Shown in pieces: positions 1 to 4,902 of a stretch of DNA of 5,057 bases. Position 1 is the first letter of the stretch; the number at the start of each line of letters is the position of its first letter. The notes under the pieces are model-generated. The model was not told where the DNA came from and searched no databases. It saw nothing but the letters and a program-made list of their open reading frames with translations. The stretch is from positions 1 to 5,057 of the forward strand of contig JAOPZD010000543.1 of assembly GCA_025964295.1 (NCBI GenBank), in the 5' to 3' direction. This stretch comes from Conexibacter sp. (GTDB taxonomy: Bacteria > Actinomycetota > Thermoleophilia > Solirubrobacterales > Solirubrobacteraceae). Made by a program: the position numbers and the translations under genes.

Positions 1-618
1 GGCGCCCAGCGCGGCGACCGTGGCGAAGCGCTCGCGCAGCCCGGCGGCGATCGCGCGCACGTCGTCCATCGGCGGCGCGTCGACGACGTTGACCGCCATC
101 GCGCCGCCGGGAGCGACCACGCGCGCCGCGTCGGCCAGGGCCTCGCGCGTGGCGAGATGGCGCGGCACGCGCGCGCCGACGAACGCGTCGAGGAGCAGCG
201 CGTCGACCGACCCGTCCGGGCGCTTGGCCAGGTGGGCGCGGCCGTCGGCGATCCGGACCTTCAGCCCGGGCGCGCGCCGCAGCCCGAGGTGCTCGCGGGC
301 CAGCTCGACGACGTCGGCGTCGACCTCGATGACCTCCTGGCGGCGCGTGTGGGTGCGGTCGGTCGCCGCCAGCGCCCGCGCCAGCGCGCAGCCCGCGCCG
401 CCGACGTGCACGATCCGCCGCGCCCGGAGGGCCTCGACGACGTCGCGCATCCGGCGCAGGTAGTCGAACTCGAGGTGGCGCGGGTCGGCGAGATCGACGT
501 AGGAGGCGTCCATGTCGCCCTGGCGCAGCAGCCGCCCGGTGGGCCGGTCGGCATCGCGCTGGACGAGCAGGTCGCCGCGTCGGGCGAGGATCTCGGGGCT
601 GGAGCGGCGTCGCGCCAT
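1..618 (-). CDS. Spermidine-synthase-like SAM-fold protein, C-terminus cut by window edge
   Basis: The minus frame from ATG 618 is open for 206 codons to the window edge; an in-frame TAG at 633-631 lies four codons upstream, so ATG 618 is the first possible ATG. The translation has the Rossmann layout of the spermidine synthase/SAM-methyltransferase superfamily. An N-terminal beta region (about 1-55, with YVDLADPRHLEFDY at 40-53) is followed by glycine-rich motif I, VHVGGAGCALAR (70-81), the acidic end of strand 2, EVIEVD (95-100), DGR (125-127), LLLDAF (141-146) and APGG (169-172). The protein resembles the actinobacterial group often labelled 'spermidine synthase' or 'fused MFS/spermidine synthase'. 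True aminopropyltransferases carry a DxxDP-type motif where this protein has DAFVGARVP (144-152), so polyamine synthesis is doubtful and a methyltransferase-like role is possible. The protein is probably cytosolic, as no signal peptide or membrane segment is visible. No convincing Shine-Dalgarno sequence precedes the start. It is divergent from the oxidase gene at 765. The assignment to the fold is firm; the substrate is unknown. Confidence 0.85.
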   Translation of the reverse strand, partial: MARRRSSPEILARRGDLLVQRDADRPTGRLLRQGDMDASYVDLADPRHLEFDYLRRMRDVVEALRARRIVHVGGAGCALARALAATDRTHTRRQEVIEVDADVVELAREHLGLRRAPGLKVRIADGRAHLAKRPDGSVDALLLDAFVGARVPRHLATREALADAARVVAPGGAMAVNVVDAPPMDDVRAIAAGLRERFATVAALGA

Positions 619-678
619 CGCCCGCGGACGCTATTGGCTGGCCCGTCGCACCGGTGGCGATGCCGTTCGCGCCATCGT

Positions 679-700
679 CGCGCACCGTATTGGGTGCGCG
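679..700. promoter_or_regulatory. Inverted repeat in divergent promoter region (operator or hairpin candidate)
   Basis: CGCGCACC (679-686) and GGTGCGCG (693-700) are perfect 8-bp inverted arms around the AT-containing 6-base centre GTATTG. The element lies in the 146-base gap between the minus gene starting at 618 and the plus gene starting at 765, about 61 bases from the first and 65 bases from the second. This is where an operator controlling one or both genes would sit. A weak promoter-like pair, TTGGGT (690-695) and GATTCT (712-717) with 16 bases between, overlaps its right arm. The symmetry is seen directly; the operator role is inference. Confidence 0.4.
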
Positions 701-706
701 CTCCGC

Positions 707-729
707 GCAACGATTCTGCATTCCGTTGC
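707..729. repeat. Short inverted repeat GCAACG / CGTTGC
   Basis: GCAACG (707-712) and CGTTGC (724-729) form 6-bp inverted arms with an 11-base spacer, just downstream of the stronger repeat at 679-700. The half-site CGTTGC also occurs in the inverted repeat at 3188-3203 in the other divergent gap, there with the arms in the opposite order. This may be a binding site or chance; the evidence is only the symmetry and the shared half-site. Confidence 0.2.
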
Positions 730-748
730 ACATGGTTCCGGTGCGGAC

Positions 749-753
749 AGGGA
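749..753 (+). promoter_or_regulatory. Probable ribosome binding site for the acyl-CoA oxidase gene
   Basis: AGGGA lies 11 bases before ATG 765. Spacing is slightly long but acceptable. It is the only purine-rich stretch near the candidate starts, and supports ATG 765 over the in-frame starts GTG 654, ATG 660, ATG 732 and GTG 741, none of which has a comparable site. Confidence 0.45.
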
Positions 754-764
754 ATCAGACGGCC

Positions 765-2738
765 ATGGCAGCGACCACGACCCCACCGGCCGCCGCGAGC
801 GCGCCGCCCGCCGACCTCTCCCGGCTCCGCGCGCTCCTCGACGGCGAGCACGCCGAGATCCGCGACCTGTGCCGGGCGTGGCTCAGCGAGCCGGGCCACG
901 CGCCGCGCCCCGACCTGCCGCTGGAGGAGCACCGCGCGCAGGTCCTCGCCTGGGCGCGCGAGCTGGCCGACGCGGGGGAGACGGCCCGCGGCTTCCCGGA
1001 GGAGTTCGGCGGCCGCGGCCAGGTCGGCGGCGCCGTCGCGGGCTTCGAGACGCTCGCCTTCGGCGACCTCTCGCTGCTGGTCAAGTGCGGCGTGCAGTTC
1101 GGCCTCTTCGGCGGCGCGGTGCTCCACCTCGGCACGCGCAAGCACCACGAGCGCCACCTCGCCGACATCGCGTCGCTGCGGCTGCCCGGCTGCTTCGCGA
1201 TGACCGAGAGCGGCCACGGCTCCAACGTCCAGCAGCTCGCGACGACCGCGACCTACGACGACGCCACCGGCGAGTTCGTCATCGCCACGCCCGACGACAG
1301 CGCGCGCAAGGACTACATCGGCAACGCCGCGCGTGACGGCCGGATGGCGGCGGTCTTCGCCCAGCTGGTCGTCGGCGGCGAGTCGCGCGGCGTGCACGCG
1401 CTGCTCGTCCCGCTGCGCGACGCCGACGGCAACGTCCTGCCCGGGATCCGGATCGAGGACTGCGGCGCCAAGCTCGGCCTCGACGGCGTCGACAACGGCC
1501 GGATCTGGTTCGACGACGTCCGCGTGCCGCGCGACAACCTGCTCGACCGCTACGCCACCGTGGACGACGACGGCGTCTACGCCTCGGCGATCGAGAACCC
1601 GACCAAGCGCTTCTTCACCATGCTCGGCACGCTGATCCAGGGCCGCGTCAGCGTCTGCGGAGCGTCGATCAGCGCCACGAAGGTCGCGCTGGCGATCGCC
1701 GTCCGCCATGCCGAGTCGCGCCGCCAGTTTGGACCGCCCGGCCAGCCCGAGGTCGTGTTGATGGACTACCGCACCCACCAGCGCCGGCTGCTGCCCGCGC
1801 TGGCCAAGGTGTACGGGTTGCACTTCGCCCAGGAGGAGCTCGTCGCGCGGCTGCACCGCGTCTTCACCGCCGACGCCGAGCTGGACCGCGAGCGCCGGGA
1901 GCTCGAGACGCTGGCCGCCGGCCTGAAGGCCGTCGCCACGTGGCACGCGACCGGCACGATCCAGGAGTGCCGCGAGGCGTGCGGCGGCATGGGCTACCTC
2001 AAGGGCAATCGCTTCGCCGCGCTGAAGGCGGACACCGACGTCTTCACGACGTTCGAGGGCGACAACACCGTGTTGCTCCAGCTCGCGGCCAAGAACCTGC
2101 TGACCGACTTCCGCGACCAGCTCGGCGAGCTCGACCCGCTCGGCACCGCGGCGTTCTTCGCCGGCCAGGTCTTCGAGACCGTCGCCGAGCGCAGCGCGAT
2201 GCGCGAGGTGCTCACGCGGCTGGCCGACGACCTCCTGCCCGGCCGCGACGACCAGGCCGACCTCGGCTCGCGCGAGGTCCAGCTCGAGCTGCTGCGCTGG
2301 CGGGCCGACCACGTCAAGTCGGGCGTCGCCCGGCGGCTGAAGGGCGGCATCGACGCCGGCCGCGACCCGTTCGCGGTCCTCAACGACTGCCAGGACCACC
2401 TCGTCGCCGCCGCGCGCGCCTACGTCGACTGCGTGGTGATGGAGTCCTTCGCCGCGGCCGTCGACCGCTGCCCGGACCCGGGCTCGCGGTGGCTGCTGGA
2501 CCGCCTCTGCGACCTGTACGCCTTGAGCACGATCGAGGCCGAGCGCGGCTGGTTCCAGGAGCACGGCCGGCTGTCCTCGACGCGCTCCAAGGCGGTCATC
2601 AAGGCCGTCAACGCGCTGTGCGCCACGCTACGGCCGCACGCCACCGACCTGGTCGAGGCGTTCGGCGTGCCGGAGACCGCGCTGGGCGACGCCCAGCCGG
2701 TGGCCGACGCCGCGCCGGAGCGGACCGCCGCGGCCTAG
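765..2738 (+). CDS. Acyl-CoA oxidase / acyl-CoA dehydrogenase family flavoprotein
   Basis: The 657-residue product matches the usual length of acyl-CoA oxidases (about 650-700) rather than short-chain dehydrogenases (about 380). These FAD enzymes oxidise acyl-CoA to trans-2-enoyl-CoA, the first step of beta-oxidation; oxidases pass electrons to O2, giving H2O2. Visible regions are a helical N-terminal domain (about 1-140), the flavin-binding middle-domain motif CFAMTESGHGSN (143-154), RRQFG (319-323), CREACGGMGY (402-411), and TFEGDNTV around E431, the position of the catalytic glutamate in eukaryotic peroxisomal oxidases. The C-terminal ACOX-type helical domain runs from about 460 to 640 and ends with LVEAFGVPETALG. 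The protein is probably cytosolic. Start ATG 765 was chosen because AGGGA precedes it, the product begins with an ordinary flexible Ala/Pro-rich stretch, and the upstream extension (GTG 654) covers the intergenic inverted repeat and looks non-coding. The stop overlaps the convergent SemiSWEET gene by four bases. Oxidase versus dehydrogenase electron acceptor cannot be settled from sequence; family membership is very secure. Confidence 0.95.
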   Translation: MAATTTPPAAASAPPADLSRLRALLDGEHAEIRDLCRAWLSEPGHAPRPDLPLEEHRAQVLAWARELADAGETARGFPEEFGGRGQVGGAVAGFETLAFGDLSLLVKCGVQFGLFGGAVLHLGTRKHHERHLADIASLRLPGCFAMTESGHGSNVQQLATTATYDDATGEFVIATPDDSARKDYIGNAARDGRMAAVFAQLVVGGESRGVHALLVPLRDADGNVLPGIRIEDCGAKLGLDGVDNGRIWFDDVRVPRDNLLDRYATVDDDGVYASAIENPTKRFFTMLGTLIQGRVSVCGASISATKVALAIAVRHAESRRQFGPPGQPEVVLMDYRTHQRRLLPALAKVYGLHFAQEELVARLHRVFTADAELDRERRELETLAAGLKAVATWHATGTIQECREACGGMGYLKGNRFAALKADTDVFTTFEGDNTVLLQLAAKNLLTDFRDQLGELDPLGTAAFFAGQVFETVAERSAMREVLTRLADDLLPGRDDQADLGSREVQLELLRWRADHVKSGVARRLKGGIDAGRDPFAVLNDCQDHLVAAARAYVDCVVMESFAAAVDRCPDPGSRWLLDRLCDLYALSTIEAERGWFQEHGRLSSTRSKAVIKAVNALCATLRPHATDLVEAFGVPETALGDAQPVADAAPERTAAA

Positions 2739-2744
2739 GCCGCG
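2729..2744. terminator. 16-bp perfect palindrome spanning two convergent stop codons
   Basis: CGCGGCCTAGGCCGCG is identical to its reverse complement. Its central CTAG supplies the TAG stop of the plus-strand oxidase gene (2736-2738) and the TAG stop of the minus-strand SemiSWEET gene (2737-2735). As RNA, either transcript could form a 6-bp all-GC stem with a CUAG tetraloop. No U-tract follows on either strand, so a classical intrinsic terminator is not shown; a weak bidirectional terminator or transcript 3'-end stabiliser is inference. Confidence 0.35.
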
Positions 2745-3151
2745 AAGGCGAGCTCGCGCCGGTCGTCGCGCCGGCGCGCCTCGTGCTCGAGCTGGGCGCG
2801 CAGCGCCCAGAACTCGCCGGTGGGCAGCTCGTGGACGGAGACCGGCGCGTCGTCGCCGGCGCCGGCGACCGCCGGCGCGGCGGGGGCGCCCGCGTCGCCG
2901 AAGCGCGCGACCAGCGCGACCGCGACGAGGCACAGCGTGAGGCTGGCGACGTTGCCGAGCGCCAGCGCCGTGGCGTGGTAGCCGGCGAGGTTGACGTAGG
3001 CCATCAGGAAGTTGACGAACGCGCCGAGCGTCCAGCCGAGGGCCGATTGGCCGGCGGCGGAGCGGGCGCGGACCATCGCGGTCAGCTGGGGGACTGCGGC
3101 GCAGAGGCCGATGACGATGGCGGTGGTGGAGGCGAAGGCGAGGAGGGTCAT
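2735..3151 (-). CDS. SemiSWEET/PQ-loop family small membrane transporter
   Basis: The 138-residue product has one triple-helix bundle, the size expected of bacterial SemiSWEETs, which dimerise to move sugars across the membrane. TM1 (about 4-26) carries the PQ motif at P21-Q22, TM2 spans about 37-57 and TM3 about 60-82. Arginines after TM1 (R28, R30) and TM3 (R83) predict an outside N-terminus and a cytosolic C-terminus. The TM3 asparagine of the sugar pocket appears as N67 in LGNVASL, but the usual TM2 tryptophan is absent: by eye M50 or A51 aligns there, so the substrate may not be a typical sugar. A hydrophilic tail of about 55 residues (84-138), with an Ala/Pro/Gly linker and a charged, possibly helical segment (EFWALRAQLEHEARRRDDRR), is unusual for the family. 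The start at ATG 3151 places TM1 correctly, though no Shine-Dalgarno sequence is seen upstream. The gene is convergent with the oxidase, sharing a CTAG stop, and divergent from the HdeD gene. Confidence 0.8.
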   Translation of the reverse strand: MTLLAFASTTAIVIGLCAAVPQLTAMVRARSAAGQSALGWTLGAFVNFLMAYVNLAGYHATALALGNVASLTLCLVAVALVARFGDAGAPAAPAVAGAGDDAPVSVHELPTGEFWALRAQLEHEARRRDDRRELAFAA

Positions 3152-3187
3152 GGCAGGGGTCGTTTGGGGAGTTCGGACACGCTAGGC

Positions 3188-3203
3188 CGTTGCTTGAGCA
3201 ACG
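3188..3203. promoter_or_regulatory. Operator-like inverted repeat
   Basis: CGTTGCT (3188-3194) and AGCAACG (3197-3203) are perfect 7-bp inverted arms around a 2-base centre, giving a 16-bp near-perfect dyad. Compact dyads of this shape are typical of dimeric helix-turn-helix repressors; the TTGC...GCAA core recalls MarR-type sites, but that link is a guess. It lies 37 bases upstream of the SemiSWEET start codon, where a bound protein could block transcription, and about 132 bases before the HdeD start. Confidence 0.4.
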
Positions 3204-3207
3204 ACAC

Positions 3208-3223
3208 CGTGAGGTGGGTCACA
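3208..3223. promoter_or_regulatory. CRP/GlxR-like binding site candidate
   Basis: CGTGA (3208-3212), six bases, then TCACA (3219-3223) matches the TGTGA-N6-TCACA consensus of CRP-family regulators, including actinobacterial CRP/GlxR, at nine of ten defined positions. It is centred about 64 bases upstream of the SemiSWEET ATG and about 120 bases upstream of the HdeD ATG, and lies four bases from the dyad at 3188-3203. Control of a putative sugar transporter by a cAMP-type regulator would make sense, but binding is inference. Confidence 0.4.
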
Positions 3224-3245
3224 CGCCCCGCGCGGCCTCCCTCGA

Positions 3246-3281
3246 CGGGGGGAGGCGGATCCCCCCGACCGGGTGATCCGC
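3246..3281 (+). repeat. Two overlapping, mutually exclusive hairpins in the HdeD upstream region
   Basis: CGGGGGG (3246-3252) pairs with CCCCCCG (3261-3267) across an 8-base loop. The alternative pair is GCGGATC (3255-3261) with GATCCGC (3275-3281) across 13 bases. The second hairpin uses bases from the loop of the first and the first base of its right arm, so the two cannot form fully together. No T-tract follows either stem. If the HdeD transcript starts upstream, this could act in the leader; otherwise it may be DNA-level symmetry or GC-rich chance. Confidence 0.3.
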
Positions 3282-3323
3282 TCCCACCCGCCCGCCTCCT
3301 ACGGTCACCGCACCGACCACGGC

Positions 3324-3330
3324 GAAGGAG
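3324..3330 (+). promoter_or_regulatory. Strong ribosome binding site for the HdeD/DUF308 gene
   Basis: GAAGGAG sits five bases before ATG 3336 and is the best Shine-Dalgarno sequence in the window. It fixes the start at 3336 and argues against the in-frame GTG at 3273, which would place the hairpin region inside the coding sequence. Confidence 0.8.
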
Positions 3331-3335
3331 CGGCG

Positions 3336-3950
3336 ATGAGCGCGGGAACGCAGGCACGCAGCTGGACCAGCGTCTGGTGGATCCCGGTGGCGGCCGGGCT
3401 GCTCTCGGTCATCGCCGGCGTGCTGGCGATCGTCTGGCCCGGGGAGACGCTGCTGGCGCTGGCGCTCATCGCGGGCGTGAACATCACCCTGCTCAGCGCG
3501 CTGCTGATCGGCGAGGCGATCGCCGACGACGAGGCGCAGGACCGCACGCTGCGGATCGTCCTCGGGCTGCTGGGCATCATCGGCGGCCTGGTCGTCATGC
3601 GCCGCCCCGGCGACACGCTGCTCGTGCTGATCCTGGCGCTGGGGATCTGGCTCGTCCTCGACGGGCTGGTGGACGTGATCCGCGCGCTGGTCGGGGCGGG
3701 ACCTCAGCGGCTGCTGCGCGCGCTGGGCGGCGTCATCGACATCGCGCTGGGGATCCTGATCCTCGCGCTGCCCGACGTCGGGCTCGGCACGGTGGCCGTG
3801 CTCGTCGGCATCGGGTTCGTCGTGCGCGGGACGATGCTCATGGTCGGCGGCTGGGCGCTGCGCAGCATCGCCGACGACCTCACGTCGACGGGGCGACCGC
3901 CAGCCGGCGCCGGTGGACGATCCAGCCCACCAGCCCAGCCGGCAGCATGA
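3336..3950 (+). CDS. HdeD/DUF308 family integral membrane protein
   Basis: The 204-residue product has about six transmembrane helices and belongs to the HdeD/DUF308 family, whose founding member is linked to acid resistance in Escherichia coli; the molecular function is not established. Three repeats of about 56 residues are visible, each a helix, a proline turn and another helix. The turns are WPGET (34-38), RPGDT (90-94) and LPDVG (145-149), the last being most divergent. The N-terminus WTSVWWIPVAAGLLSVIAGVL (10-30) is typical of the family. The start is fixed by GAAGGAG five bases upstream. The last 23 residues or so form a Pro/Ala/Gly/Ser-rich tail that lies entirely over the 3' end of the convergent flippase-like gene; this tail looks unconserved and may be a read-on extension past an ancestral stop. 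Divergent from the SemiSWEET gene, it may share regulatory sites at 3188-3223. I see no evidence that it forms an operon with any neighbour. Confidence 0.88.
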   Translation: MSAGTQARSWTSVWWIPVAAGLLSVIAGVLAIVWPGETLLALALIAGVNITLLSALLIGEAIADDEAQDRTLRIVLGLLGIIGGLVVMRRPGDTLLVLILALGIWLVLDGLVDVIRALVGAGPQRLLRALGGVIDIALGILILALPDVGLGTVAVLVGIGFVVRGTMLMVGGWALRSIADDLTSTGRPPAGAGGRSSPPAQPAA

Positions 3951-4872
3951 GCCAGTAGGACACCAGGCGGTAGGCGAGCGTCGCGACCGCGGCGTCGCCG
4001 CCGTGGACGCCGGCCAGCGCGAGGGTCGCGGTCAGGCCGGCCTCGACGACGCCGATGCCGCCCGGCGTCACCGGGATCTGCGCGAGCAGCTGGGCGGCGA
4101 CGTAGGCCAGCAGGACGAGCGAGAACTGCGGATGGGCGCCGACGGCGATGATCGCGGTGACCAGCGCCAGCAGGTCGAAGGCCCAGCGGCCGATCGCCGC
4201 GCCGCACGCGTAGAGCAGGCGGTCGCCGAGGCGCTCGGCCACCTCGTCGCGCTGGACGACGAGGCGGTCGGGGAGCGTCGGCGCCAGCGCCCGGTCGCCG
4301 GGCAGGTGGCGGCTGACCCGCACCGCGATCCGGCCGACCCAGCGCAGCGTGCGCTCGCTGCGCGCCACGGCGACGCCGACGGTGAACATCGCGACGAACA
4401 GGCCGAGGCCCAGGATCGCGGTCTCCAGCAGCGTCTGCGGGACGGTCAGGCCGAAGACGATCGCCGGCAGCGCCAGCACCGGCAGCACGCACAGGCCCGC
4501 GACCTGCAGCACGGTCGCCGCGGCCAGCCCGGTGGCGACCGACGCGCGCGGGACGTCGGCCGCGTTGAGCATGTTGTACTGCGTGGCCGCCGCGGTGGCC
4601 GCGCCGCCGGGGATCACCCGGCCCAGGGCCCCGCCGGCCAGCTGCGAGGTCGCGACGCCGACCGTGTCGCGCGTGCCGATCGACAGCGCCTGCAGCTCCC
4701 ACAGACACCAGCAGGAGGCGGCCTCGGCGATCAGCATGCCGGCCAGCCACCAGGGCTTGAGGTGGGCCACCTTGGGCCATGCGCCCAGCACCTCGCCGAT
4801 CGCCGGGGCGACGCCGTAGAGGACCAGGGCGGTGAGAGCGAGCGCCGCCACGCGCCGTACGAGGGACGGCAT
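3880..4872 (-). CDS. LPG_synthase_TM/UPF0104 family flippase-like membrane protein
   Basis: The 330-residue product is strongly hydrophobic, with roughly seven to eight membrane helices, and belongs to the lysylphosphatidylglycerol synthase transmembrane (UPF0104, YbhN-like) family. Diagnostic features are the PGGAATAAATQYNML segment (88-102), the PVTPGGIGVVEAGL signature (267-280) and the YRLVSYWLMLPAGLVGW closing helix (301-317). In MprF this domain flips aminoacylated lipids, but here the cytosolic aminoacyltransferase domain is missing, so the protein should not synthesise LPG; a role in lipid or lipid-linked substrate movement is inference. A charged loop at about 171-218 separates the two helix groups. 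The start is ATG 4872, three codons after an in-frame TGA (4881-4879). The upstream signal is weak: GGGA abuts the ATG and GTAGG lies further up, within a hairpin loop. The gene follows a partial minus-strand gene after 30 bases, so co-transcription is likely. Its last 23 codons and stop overlap the HdeD gene tail to tail. Confidence 0.9.
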   Translation of the reverse strand: MPSLVRRVAALALTALVLYGVAPAIGEVLGAWPKVAHLKPWWLAGMLIAEAASCWCLWELQALSIGTRDTVGVATSQLAGGALGRVIPGGAATAAATQYNMLNAADVPRASVATGLAAATVLQVAGLCVLPVLALPAIVFGLTVPQTLLETAILGLGLFVAMFTVGVAVARSERTLRWVGRIAVRVSRHLPGDRALAPTLPDRLVVQRDEVAERLGDRLLYACGAAIGRWAFDLLALVTAIIAVGAHPQFSLVLLAYVAAQLLAQIPVTPGGIGVVEAGLTATLALAGVHGGDAAVATLAYRLVSYWLMLPAGLVGWIVHRRRLAVAPST

Positions 4873-4893
4873 TCCCGGTCAGCCTACCCGGGA
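4873..4893 (-). promoter_or_regulatory. Hairpin abutting the start codon of the flippase-like gene
   Basis: In the minus-strand transcript, UCCCGG (4893-4888) can pair with CCGGGA (4878-4873), giving a 6-bp, mostly GC stem whose last base directly precedes AUG 4872. The 9-base loop carries GUAGG, the only plausible Shine-Dalgarno element of the gene. This could restrain translation initiation, or couple it to ribosomes finishing the upstream gene at 4903. The structure is seen on paper; the function is inference. Confidence 0.35.
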
Positions 4894-4902
4894 CAGGGGC
4901 GG

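Noticed and set aside
654..764. N-terminal extension of the oxidase from GTG 654 or ATG 660
   Set aside because: The extra residues resemble no oxidase N-terminus, the stretch contains the divergent-promoter inverted repeat, and ATG 765 has the better ribosome binding site.
157..1203. 348-codon plus-strand frame
   Set aside because: It runs antisense to the spermidine-synthase-like gene, through the intergenic region and out of frame into the oxidase; the second half is biased Arg/Ser/Ala sequence.
261..2564. 767-codon open frame on the minus strand, antisense to the oxidase gene
   Set aside because: It has no recognisable domain, a composition heavy in Ala, Arg, Glu, Val, Gln and His, and lies opposite a secure enzyme gene. 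In DNA this GC-rich, antisense frames stay open by lack of AT-rich stop codons.
3904..3913. CCGGCGCCGG palindrome as a terminator for the HdeD or flippase-like gene
   Set aside because: It lies inside both coding regions, forms only a short stem and has no T-tract; such GC palindromes are common by chance at this base composition.
1940..3958. 672-codon plus-strand frame crossing four other genes
   Set aside because: The translation is Arg/Ala/Gly/Pro repeats with no domain, and it spans the oxidase end, the SemiSWEET gene, a promoter region and the HdeD gene in a wrong frame.
4349..4819. 156-codon plus-strand frame inside the flippase-like gene
   Set aside because: It is antisense to a secure membrane protein gene, with no domain and no ribosome binding site; its Ala/Ser/Thr-rich composition is that of a shadow frame.
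2735..4872. Idea that the three neighbouring membrane proteins form a new transport or stress system
   Set aside because: They are on alternating strands, belong to three unrelated widespread families, and overlap only tail to tail. Nothing in the sequence links them functionally.
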